DNA of 13,258 nucleotides, taken from VMCP01 sp964645755 (lineage in GTDB: Bacteria > Bacteroidota > Bacteroidia > NS11-12g > UBA955). Positions 7,833 through 13,258 of the stretch are shown piece by piece. Numbering within the stretch: the stretch's first letter is position 1; each line of letters opens with the position of its first letter. The notes beneath the pieces were generated by a model, which was given only the letters and a program-made list of their open reading frames with translations, was not told the DNA's origin and searched no databases. The translations under genes were made by a program, and so were the position numbers. The stretch is from the NCBI GenBank assembly GCA_964645755.1, contig CAZYBT010000074.1, positions 1 through 13,258 on the forward strand. Reading direction: 5' to 3'.

Positions 7833-8810
7833 ATTCAGCATTTCATAGCTCAACTTCCGATTCACTTTTCCTGTTTCTGTTAGCGCCAATTGATCTAAGT
7901 AATAAATATCCTTTGGTTTGAAATATACTTGACTAAATTTCCAATTTTGAGGGACATTGGTTTTGCTACTGATTAAAATCAACTTTTGTCCCAACAATTC
8001 ATCTGCTTCATACCAGCAACAGAAATCGTTAGAAAGCCACCCAGTTTGCTCCATGATTTCAGCTTCTACTGTTTCGATTTGAATTTTAATTCCTCCCGAA
8101 TTGATGGTAAAATCTGTACGACCTTTCCAAATAAATTCAGTTTCATTGATCAATTCAATCAAATCATTGGTTTTCATCCATTTTTGGTCGGTCAGAAAAC
8201 TTCGAACCATCAGCGCTCCACGTTCATCTACCGTAACTTCTGTTTCATCCAACGTTTTATAAACAGTTTCGCCAAGAAATCGACCAGCAAAATGGGAATA
8301 GGTTTCGGTCATGGCAAATGTGTGAATCCAGCGGGTATCTGGGTACATTTTGAGTAGTTTTTTTTCTATTTCGGGGGACAGTTGTCCGCCGCCAATTAAT
8401 ACCGTATGGAATTGATTCAGAACCTCTATAGAAATCGGTTTTTCGAGAATTTTAACCAATTGCATGGGTGTAAACGATGCAATGGCCGCCCGACCTCGGT
8501 AATCCAACAACGGATTCGACGTTGGTTCAACCACATCTATTGGCGTTTCCCAAACCACACTGCGTACGAGTTGCATAAATCCTCCAACTTTACTCACTGG
8601 AATACAGCAAAGTTGATATTTGTTGATGCTTCTGCTGAAATATGCCTCAAAGGTTTTTTTTACGCTCCAAATAAGTTTATCTCTTTGTAATTCAATTGGT
8701 TTTGGTTGTCCGGTGCTTCCTGAAGTACTCAGTGTAAAAGTAGTTAGATGGCTTTCCCATCCCTCAAAAAAAACTTTTGCCAACTGCTCGTTAGAATTAT
8801 CCGAATGCAT
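7827..8810 (-). CDS. menE: AMP-binding ligase, probable short o-succinylbenzoate-CoA ligase (MenE)
   Basis: An adenylate-forming (ANL superfamily) acyl-CoA ligase of 327 aa. The ATP-binding P-loop-like motif TLSTSGSTGQPKP is at residues 26-38. The A5-like motif FAMTETYSHFAG is at 165-176, the hinge region WKGRTDFTINSGGIKIQ at 228-244, and the catalytic lysine of the C-terminal lid in LTETGKVNRK (Lys315). Bacteroidota MenE proteins are commonly this short; classical MenE is about 450-500 aa, so part of the N-terminal domain is reduced. MenE activates o-succinylbenzoate with CoA in menaquinone synthesis. No other men gene is visible, so the substrate assignment rests on family resemblance only; another small acyl ligase is possible. 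It overlaps the upstream aminotransferase gene by 14 nt, which implies translational coupling. Confidence 0.78.
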   Translation of the reverse strand: MHSDNSNEQLAKVFFEGWESHLTTFTLSTSGSTGQPKPIELQRDKLIWSVKKTFEAYFSRSINKYQLCCIPVSKVGGFMQLVRSVVWETPIDVVEPTSNPLLDYRGRAAIASFTPMQLVKILEKPISIEVLNQFHTVLIGGGQLSPEIEKKLLKMYPDTRWIHTFAMTETYSHFAGRFLGETVYKTLDETEVTVDERGALMVRSFLTDQKWMKTNDLIELINETEFIWKGRTDFTINSGGIKIQIETVEAEIMEQTGWLSNDFCCWYEADELLGQKLILISSKTNVPQNWKFSQVYFKPKDIYYLDQLALTETGKVNRKLSYEMLNL

Positions 8811-10107
8811 ATTCTTTCAGCAAAGATACGCATTGTTCAATTTCCTCTTCAGTATTGTAATAATGGGTTGAAATTCTGATGTTATCCAGCCCATTTTCAG
8901 CAACGTGTCGGAGAATCATTTGTTTAGATCGGGCGAACGTCACAAATCCTGAATTGGCATTTTCTTTTTTGGTTTGCTTGATCCTAAATCCAATTTGTGC
9001 ACCCCTTGAACGCGGTTCAGTTGGAGTGAGCATTTCGATTTTATCACCAAATTCAAGTAGCGAATTTTGCAACTTTTCGGCCAAATATTTTACGCGATTT
9101 TCAATTCTTGTAGGACCAATTTTTTGATAAAATTCCAATGATTTCAGTGCTCCAATATGCAATGGTCCGCAAAATGTTCCATAACTATATCGGCTCGCTT
9201 GGTCCAAAATTGGACCCATACTCGGAGGATTGCTCCTCATATTGAATTCATTGGCACTGTATGCCGCAACATGGAAAATTCGTGTTTGTTGCATTCTTTG
9301 CTGCGAAATATAGAGCCAACCCGTTCCAATTGGACCCAATACCCATTTGTGGAAACAACCAGCGTAATAATCGCAACCAATGTCCCTCACATTAAATTGA
9401 ATCATGCCCAAAGGATGAGCTCCATCCAAACAACTGATGATATTTTTGCTTCGCGCCAAGTCACAAATTTCTTTCACGGGTAAAATTTGACCAATGGTGC
9501 AAGGAATATGCGGAACGGCAATCACTTTTGTCTTTTTTGTGATGGCGGCGTTTAAATGATTGAGGGTATCGTTTGCGGTTTTACCCAACGGAAATGTTTT
9601 GATGACAATGCCATCCACTTTTGCACGGTGTAACCAGGCCAAGCATCCCCCAACATGTTCATGTTCGGTGAGAATAACTTCATCTCCTCGTTTTAAGTCA
9701 AGTCCCCAACAAATATGGTTAATGCCTTCACTTACATTTTTGGTAATGCCAATTTCTTTGGCATCGGCGCCAATGATGGCTGCAAGGGTTTTTTCTAAAT
9801 CGTCGGAGTGATGGGGGTATTCAGCTTTTTCGGCAATGTGTTCGAAGCTATTTTGTACGGCATTGAGAACAGGGTAGGGGGTAATTCCCATGGTTCCGTT
9901 GTTTAAGAAAATTCGGTCGTTGGTCAGGGGGAATAAGGTTCGAATGCTGCTCCATTGTTGATTTTCCCAATCAATATCTCCAGCCAATGAGGCATTGATA
10001 TTACTCAAATCTTCAAGTTGAGCTTCTAGAATTTGATTGTTTGCAGCTTTTAAATTGGCAGCAGTAATGAGCCCTGTTCCGATTCCTAAAAACGATTTTC
10101 TATTCAT
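8797..10107 (-). CDS. Class V aminotransferase (isopenicillin-N-epimerase / cysteine-desulfurase-like) with an export-type N-terminus
   Basis: A fold-type I PLP enzyme of 436 aa from ATG 10107. PLP-site features are the Asp/His pair in SCLDGAHPLG (D228, H231) and the Schiff-base lysine in YAGCFHKWVLGPIGTG (K254). The FLNNGTMGITP and KNVSEGINHICWG segments are also typical of the class V family; the pattern is closest to isopenicillin-N-epimerase-like proteins. The N-terminus, MNRKSFLGIGTGLITAAN then LKAANN, resembles a twin-arginine signal with Arg-Lys in place of Arg-Arg, so export is possible. The frame extends to a TTG at 10122, adding five residues, but ATG 10107 gives the normal start of this signal. 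The reaction is unknown; desulfurase, epimerase and lyase activities all occur in the family. It overlaps the downstream menE-like gene by 14 nt. Confidence 0.87.
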   Translation of the reverse strand: MNRKSFLGIGTGLITAANLKAANNQILEAQLEDLSNINASLAGDIDWENQQWSSIRTLFPLTNDRIFLNNGTMGITPYPVLNAVQNSFEHIAEKAEYPHHSDDLEKTLAAIIGADAKEIGITKNVSEGINHICWGLDLKRGDEVILTEHEHVGGCLAWLHRAKVDGIVIKTFPLGKTANDTLNHLNAAITKKTKVIAVPHIPCTIGQILPVKEICDLARSKNIISCLDGAHPLGMIQFNVRDIGCDYYAGCFHKWVLGPIGTGWLYISQQRMQQTRIFHVAAYSANEFNMRSNPPSMGPILDQASRYSYGTFCGPLHIGALKSLEFYQKIGPTRIENRVKYLAEKLQNSLLEFGDKIEMLTPTEPRSRGAQIGFRIKQTKKENANSGFVTFARSKQMILRHVAENGLDNIRISTHYYNTEEEIEQCVSLLKEYAFG

Positions 10108-10211
10108 AATGAACGATTTCAATGTGCATTTTACAAAAAGTTTTGGATAAATGAATCATTTTTATTTGTTCAATGGATCATTTGCAAAGAACATTATTGG
10201 GTATCAATTCG

Positions 10212-10219
10212 TATTTTTG
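10212..10219 (+). promoter_or_regulatory. Possible -7 promoter element of anmK
   Basis: TATTTTTG matches the Bacteroidota TAnnTTTG element and would start transcription about 20 nt before the anmK ATG at 10244. No TTG lies at the ideal distance upstream (the nearest are 12 nt and 27 nt away), so this is a half-match. The 136-nt spacer (10108-10243) must also hold the promoter of the divergent aminotransferase gene; I find no convincing one on that strand. Confidence 0.35.
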
Positions 10220-10243
10220 CAATAAATTCAGGTTTTTGATTGT

Positions 10244-11326
10244 ATGAAGGTATTAGGAATAATGAGTGGAACAAGCATGGATGGCATTGATTTGGCACTT
10301 TGCGATGTTCAACAAAACAATGGCAACTGGAAGGTAACTATTGACCGCGCAATTACAGTTCCTTACAACGAAACATGGCGTGTGCGTTTGTCGCAATTGA
10401 AATATCAGAATTCCGAAGTATTTGTAAAAACCGATATATTTTATGGACGTTATTTGGGTGAACTTTCTAAAGGGTTTGCTCAAGAAACTGGTTTGCAAGT
10501 AGATCTGATTGCCTCTCATGGACATACAATTTTCCATGAACCGAAGAGTTGGGTCACTACACAAATTGGAGATGGTGCAACTTTGGCGGCAACTGCTGGA
10601 ATTCCTGCGGTTACCAATTTTAGAAGAGGCGATGTGGCTTTGGGTGGACAAGGTGCTCCTTTGGTTGGAATTGGCGACGATTTGCTGTTCAATGATTATG
10701 ATTTTTGTTTGAATTTGGGGGGATTTTGTAACGTTTCAACCAAGCATGTAGGCAAGAGAATCGCATTTGATATTGCACCATGTAACATTGTTTTGAACCG
10801 TTTGGCTAGAGAACGCGACCTCAAATACGATGAAAACGGATCTATTGCAGAGAGTGGAAACATCATTTACCCACTTTTGCATGCATTAAACGAAATACCA
10901 TTTTATCAAAAATCTGCCCCAAAAAGTTTAGGAAGAGAATGGATTAATAAACATTTTTGGCATTTGGTGAGGGATTATGACGATCATCCATTGGAAGATC
11001 GCATGAAAACATTGGTGATGCACATTGCCACTCAAATTGGCATGGCGTTAGATCGAATTTCAGAAAAAGATTTGCAAAATTCGCGAATTTTGGTAACCGG
11101 AGGAGGCGCATTTAATCAATGCTTAATCGACTATATCAAATCTGAAACCGAAGCTCAAATTGTTGTGCCCGATGAACAAATGGTGAATTATAAAGAAGCC
11201 ATGATTTTTGCTTTGTTGGGAGCAATGAGGGTTAAAAATGTTTGCAATACCTTGCCGGAAGCAACTGGTGCCTCCGCCCCTTATGTAGGTGGATCACTAG
11301 ACGGAAATTTTTCTAAATTAATATAA
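10244..11326 (+). CDS. anmK: Anhydro-N-acetylmuramic acid kinase
   Basis: AnmK is a cytoplasmic kinase that cleaves the 1,6-anhydro ring of anhydro-MurNAc and phosphorylates it to MurNAc-6-phosphate during cell-wall recycling. The 360-aa protein begins with the hallmark GIMSGTSMDGIDLAL (ATP-binding, residues 5-19). SHGHTIFHEP (91-100) and FRRGDVALGGQGAPL (126-140) follow, with the presumed catalytic Asp130. LNLGGFCNVS (157-165) and LVTGGGAFN (283-291) come after. All are family signatures and the length is usual. The start ATG is supported by the motif position right at the N-terminus. Only 8 nt separate its stop from the GTG of the dehydrogenase gene, so the two form an operon. No murQ or other recycling gene is visible here. 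Confidence 0.96.
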   Translation: MKVLGIMSGTSMDGIDLALCDVQQNNGNWKVTIDRAITVPYNETWRVRLSQLKYQNSEVFVKTDIFYGRYLGELSKGFAQETGLQVDLIASHGHTIFHEPKSWVTTQIGDGATLAATAGIPAVTNFRRGDVALGGQGAPLVGIGDDLLFNDYDFCLNLGGFCNVSTKHVGKRIAFDIAPCNIVLNRLARERDLKYDENGSIAESGNIIYPLLHALNEIPFYQKSAPKSLGREWINKHFWHLVRDYDDHPLEDRMKTLVMHIATQIGMALDRISEKDLQNSRILVTGGGAFNQCLIDYIKSETEAQIVVPDEQMVNYKEAMIFALLGAMRVKNVCNTLPEATGASAPYVGGSLDGNFSKLI

Positions 11327-11334
11327 ACACACTC

Positions 11335-12570
11335 GTGAAATTAAATCAGTTAATACAAAAGTTTGAAGGAAAACAACCTGAGATTGTTTTTGCTTGGAAA
11401 GACAGTGAAACCGAAGCTGAAGGCTGGGTAGTCATCAATTCCCTTAGAAATGGCGCTGCTGGTGGTGGAACAAGAATGCGCAAAGGCTTAAATCAACGCG
11501 AAGTTGAAAGTCTTGCAAAAACAATGGAAGTGAAATTTACCGTGGCTGGCCCTCCAATTGGTGGTGCTAAGTCTGGTATCAATTTCGATCCTGCCGATCC
11601 TAGAAAAAAAGGTGTTTTAGAGCGTTGGTATAAGGCTGTTCGCCCCTTGCTTAAAAACTACTACGGTACAGGTGGAGATTTAAACGTAGATGAAATTCAC
11701 GAAGTAATTCCAATGACCGCCGAATTGGGCATCCTACACCCACAAGAAGGTGTTGTGAATGGACATTTGGTGAATTATTCACCAGAGGAAAAATTGAAAG
11801 CCATCTCCAGATTGCAAAAAGGAGTATTGCTTCCAATTACCGACGAACGATTGAGTCCAGATGTTTCAAAAAATCTAACCATTGCCGACATGATTACCGG
11901 CTGGGGTGTGGCGGAAGGTGTTCGTCATTACTATGAAGTTTACGGTGGTTTCATGAACAACAAATTTGCCATCATTCAAGGATGGGGCAATGTAGCTGCT
12001 GCTGCTGCATTTTACTTAACCAAATACGGTGTTCGTATTGCAGGTATTATCGACAGGAATGGAGGTATTATCAATAAAAATGGACTGGGACATGATGAGA
12101 TTTTGGAATTGTTTTTAAATAGAAAGGGCAATGAACTTAATTCTCCCGATATGTTGTCGTTTGAAGAAGTAAATGCGCAAATTTGGGATATGCCTGCGGA
12201 AATTTTCATTCCGGGTGCTGCAAGTCGTTTGGTTACAGAAGATCAAGTAAATAGAATGGCAAAAGCGGGAATAGAAGTTGTTTCTTGCGGTGCAAACGTG
12301 CCATTTGCCGATGAAGAAATATTCATGGGGCCAATTTCAACCTTGGCCGATAGCCAATTTGCAGTCATTCCTGATTTTATAGCCAACTGCGGTATGGCCA
12401 GAGTTTTCGGTTATTTGATGAAGCAAGATGCAGAAGTAACAGATGTGGCCATCTTCAAAGATGTGAGCAACATTATCCGCTCAAGCATCATGCGCGTACA
12501 CCAATTTAATCCTAAGACCACGGGAATTAGTGCGAAGGCCCTCGAAATGAGTTTAACGGATTTGGTTTGA
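11335..12570 (+). CDS. Glu/Leu/Phe/Val-type amino acid dehydrogenase
   Basis: An NAD(P)-dependent oxidative deaminase of the ELFV family, 411 aa, starting with GTG 11335. The substrate-side motif has Lys67 (MEVKFTVAGPP) and the catalytic-type Lys79 in IGGAKSGI. Asp115 in YGTGGDLNVDE is the usual catalytic acid. The dinucleotide-binding Rossmann motif is IQGWGNVAAAAAF (214-226), and ANCGMARVFGY falls near residue 350. Spacing around the lysines resembles leucine dehydrogenase, but the protein is longer (leucine dehydrogenases are about 364 aa), so I do not assign a substrate. It follows anmK by 8 nt and is probably co-transcribed. Its TGA stop is only 6 nt before a tandem-repeat array, so its mRNA would carry the array before reaching the terminator at 12632-12667. 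Confidence 0.9.
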   Translation: MKLNQLIQKFEGKQPEIVFAWKDSETEAEGWVVINSLRNGAAGGGTRMRKGLNQREVESLAKTMEVKFTVAGPPIGGAKSGINFDPADPRKKGVLERWYKAVRPLLKNYYGTGGDLNVDEIHEVIPMTAELGILHPQEGVVNGHLVNYSPEEKLKAISRLQKGVLLPITDERLSPDVSKNLTIADMITGWGVAEGVRHYYEVYGGFMNNKFAIIQGWGNVAAAAAFYLTKYGVRIAGIIDRNGGIINKNGLGHDEILELFLNRKGNELNSPDMLSFEEVNAQIWDMPAEIFIPGAASRLVTEDQVNRMAKAGIEVVSCGANVPFADEEIFMGPISTLADSQFAVIPDFIANCGMARVFGYLMKQDAEVTDVAIFKDVSNIIRSSIMRVHQFNPKTTGISAKALEMSLTDLV

Positions 12571-12576
12571 TAGAAA

Positions 12577-12616
12577 GTTTATGAAGGTTTATAAAGGTTT
12601 ATAAAGGTTTATGAAC
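12577..12616 (+). repeat. Left tandem-repeat array (4 x 10 nt), inverted partner of the array at 13150-13189
   Basis: Four contiguous 10-nt units: GTTTATGAAG, GTTTATAAAG, GTTTATAAAG, GTTTATGAAC. The core TTTATAAA is palindromic, but the flanking G residues give the unit a direction, pointing toward the four-helix-bundle gene. The reverse complement of this array matches 13150-13189 at 36 of 40 positions. The outermost unit, GTTTATGAAG, has an exact reverse-complement partner at the outer end of the right array (13180-13189). The array begins 6 nt after the dehydrogenase stop codon. Confidence 0.93.
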
Positions 12617-12631
12617 TACAAAAAGAATAAG

Positions 12632-12667
12632 AAAAAGGCAGCCCAATTAATTTGAGCTGCTTTTTTT
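12632..12667. terminator. Bidirectional rho-independent terminator
   Basis: GCAGC (12638-12642) pairs with GCTGC (12656-12660). Three more pairs (CAA with TTG) form inside after one mismatch, leaving a TTAAT loop. A run of seven T follows at 12661-12667 and a run of five A precedes at 12632-12636, so it can stop transcription in both directions. It serves the anmK-dehydrogenase transcript from the left and the four-helix-bundle gene from the right; the TAA of the latter overlaps the T run. It lies inside the pair of inverted arrays. Confidence 0.82.
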
Positions 12668-13043
12668 AATTAAGACCATTTTTTAAAGTGTATTTTGATA
12701 AGGAATTGATTTGAAACGATATAATTTCAATCAAATTTCTACATTTTAGATATTCATCTTCGTTGATATAGTTAATTTCCCAAGCAATGATTGTTTGATT
12801 GAGTAATTCGAAAGAACTTGATAGAGCAAATTGATAAAATCTGGCTTGGTCTTTTCCAATCTTTCTACCGCATCCCTCAGCTAAATTGGAAGATATCGAG
12901 ATTGAAGCCCTTATCATTTGATCGGTCAATCCATTTATTTCGGTTTTAGGGAAATTTTGAGTCATTAAATAAATTGTTTTAGTTAGATTTTTGGAATGCT
13001 TCCATGCTTCCAATTTTTCGAAAGAATATACATACTGTTTCAT
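12666..13043 (-). CDS. Orphan four-helix-bundle protein (S23 / 23S rRNA intervening-sequence protein family)
   Basis: A 125-aa protein of the S23/IVP four-helix-bundle family. Family marks are YSFEKLEAWKHSKNLTKTIY at the start, the FPKTEINGLTDQMIRASISI segment, the conserved SSNLAEGCGR loop (51-60) and KDQARFYQFALSSSFEL (64-80). Relatives are encoded inside 23S rRNA intervening sequences of some bacteria, and the Avd accessory protein of diversity-generating retroelements has the same fold and binds nucleic acid. The function of free-standing copies is unknown. No reverse transcriptase, variable repeat or rRNA is nearby. The gene sits alone, opposite in strand to both neighbours, between two inverted arrays of a 10-nt repeat and with its own terminator, which suggests it belongs to a small cassette. 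The start is ATG 13043-13041; the family motif begins within the first eight residues, supporting it. Confidence 0.9.
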   Translation of the reverse strand: MKQYVYSFEKLEAWKHSKNLTKTIYLMTQNFPKTEINGLTDQMIRASISISSNLAEGCGRKIGKDQARFYQFALSSSFELLNQTIIAWEINYINEDEYLKCRNLIEIISFQINSLSKYTLKNGLN

Positions 13044-13098
13044 GAAGTCGAATACAGAAAATAAAAACTGAACCCTTAATTCAATTTTAAACTTACAC

Positions 13099-13130
13099 GT
13101 TTATAATCGTTTAATGGAATGTTTATGCTC
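13099..13130 (+). repeat. Degenerate GTTTAT repeats inside the right array
   Basis: GTTTATAATC (13099-13108), GTTTAATGGA (13109-13118) and GTTTATGCTC (13121-13130) resemble the left-array unit and run in that same orientation, opposite to the adjacent right array. They lie in the leader region of the four-helix-bundle gene, followed by CAAATTTA (13130-13137), which on the minus strand is a TAAATTTG -7 match about 90 nt upstream of its ATG. They may be decayed repeat units; chance similarity in AT-rich DNA is possible. Confidence 0.4.
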
Positions 13131-13140
13131 AAATTTAATT

Positions 13141-13190
13141 CCCTATAACCTTTATAAACCCTTATAAACATTTATAAACCTTCATAAACC
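13141..13190 (-). repeat. Right tandem-repeat array (about 5 x 10 nt), inverted relative to 12577-12616
   Basis: Five contiguous 10-nt units on the plus strand: CCCTATAACC, TTTATAAACC, CTTATAAACA, TTTATAAACC, TTCATAAACC. Read on the minus strand the consensus is GGTTTATAAA, the same unit as the left array in opposite orientation. The innermost unit is the most diverged. Positions 13150-13189 match the reverse complement of the left array at 36 of 40 positions. The array ends about 21 nt before the probable pepT start codon, so it occupies that gene's upstream promoter region. Confidence 0.92.
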
Positions 13191-13199
13191 CTCTTTGCT

Positions 13200-13207
13200 T
13201 ATATTTG
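13200..13207 (+). promoter_or_regulatory. Possible -7 promoter element of pepT
   Basis: TATATTTG matches TAnnTTTG but lies only 4 nt before ATG 13212, so the transcript would be nearly leaderless. The expected -33 position falls inside the repeat array and has no TTG. This is a weak call. Confidence 0.25.
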
Positions 13208-13211
13208 AACC

Positions 13212-13258
13212 ATGAAAATCCACGAACGTTTCTGCAATTATGTGAAAATTGATACTCA
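13212..13258 (+). CDS. pepT: Probable peptidase T, first 15 codons (runs off the right edge)
   Basis: The frame from ATG 13212 reads MKIHERFCNYVKIDT and continues past the window edge. It closely resembles the start of peptidase T (tripeptide aminopeptidase, M20 metallopeptidase family), whose N-terminus has the pattern ERFLxYVxIDTQS. PepT is a cytoplasmic zinc enzyme that releases the N-terminal residue from tripeptides. Only 15 complete codons are visible and the metal ligands lie outside, so the identification rests on this short match. It starts 22 nt after the right repeat array. Confidence 0.6.
   Translation, partial: MKIHERFCNYVKIDT

Larger units (their letters stand above)
12577..13189. 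mobile_element. Candidate 613-bp cassette: four-helix-bundle gene between inverted tandem-repeat arrays
   Basis: The unit is left array, bidirectional terminator, four-helix-bundle gene on the minus strand, leader with degenerate repeats, right inverted array. The sequence directly shows the imperfect 40-bp inverted ends and the self-contained gene. Mobility is inference: there is no transposase, and I find no obvious target-site duplication outside 12577 and 13189. The layout parallels 23S rRNA intervening sequences, where ends that can base-pair enclose a gene of this same family. Confidence 0.45.

Noticed and set aside
7986..8357. Plus-strand 123-aa reading frame inside the MenE-like gene
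   Set aside because: Its composition is unlike a protein family, and it lies fully antisense to a well-supported gene.
12577..12616. CRISPR-like array
   Set aside because: The 10-nt units are contiguous with no spacers, and no cas gene is present.
12666..13043. Avd protein of a diversity-generating retroelement
   Set aside because: Same fold family, but no reverse transcriptase, template repeat or variable repeat is visible in the window.
12577..13189. Intervening sequence inside a 23S rRNA gene
   Set aside because: The flanking DNA encodes a dehydrogenase and a probable peptidase, not rRNA.
12577..13189. Insertion sequence
   Set aside because: No transposase is encoded, and no target-site duplication could be recognised at the array borders.

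Overview
The window looks like chromosomal DNA of a Bacteroidota bacterium, most likely of the Flavobacteriales type. The base composition is AT-rich, and Shine-Dalgarno sequences are not evident. Several upstream regions carry the Bacteroidota -7 promoter motif TAnnTTTG. The gene content also fits: a SurE/small membrane protein/LpxB operon, a LytS-type kinase with a periplasmic propeller and its LytTR regulator, a short MenE, and an orphan S23-type four-helix-bundle protein. The genus cannot be read from the sequence. Most of the window is ordinary, densely packed core chromosome.

Layout. Positions 1-1487 (minus) hold surE, a 99-aa membrane protein and the start of lpxB, packed with overlapping or abutting ends. 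Position 1633-2913 (plus) encodes an exported kelch-like protein with one membrane helix and a small cytoplasmic domain that may be a winged helix. Its stop codon overlaps the stop codon of the convergent two-component operon (minus, 2910-6457), in which a LytTR response regulator precedes a 965-aa propeller histidine kinase. Diverging from that operon (plus, 6509-7832) are a LacX-type aldose 1-epimerase and a four-helix membrane protein. These converge on a minus-strand pair (7827-10107), an exported class V aminotransferase followed by a short MenE-like ligase. Diverging again (plus, 10244-12570) are anmK and a Glu/Leu/Phe/Val-type amino acid dehydrogenase. The right end (13212 onward, plus) appears to be the first 15 codons of pepT.

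The most unusual part is 12577-13189, between the dehydrogenase and pepT. An orphan four-helix-bundle (S23/IVP family) gene is bracketed by two 40-bp arrays of a 10-nt tandem repeat (consensus GTTTATAAAG). The arrays lie in inverted orientation, match each other at 36 of 40 positions and share the same variant unit at their outer ends. With an internal bidirectional terminator this makes a compact cassette of about 613 bp. It has no transposase and no rRNA around it, and resembles a 23S rRNA intervening sequence moved to an intergenic site. This is the best candidate here for an undescribed element.

Working together: LpxB supplies lipid A for the outer membrane, AnmK recycles peptidoglycan anhydro-MurNAc, and MenE serves menaquinone synthesis. 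The kinase/regulator pair and the kelch-like protein may both sense periplasmic or extracellular signals. No gene-free stretch longer than 300 bases exists; the three longest (1488-1632, 10108-10243, 13044-13211) are described as promoter or repeat regions.
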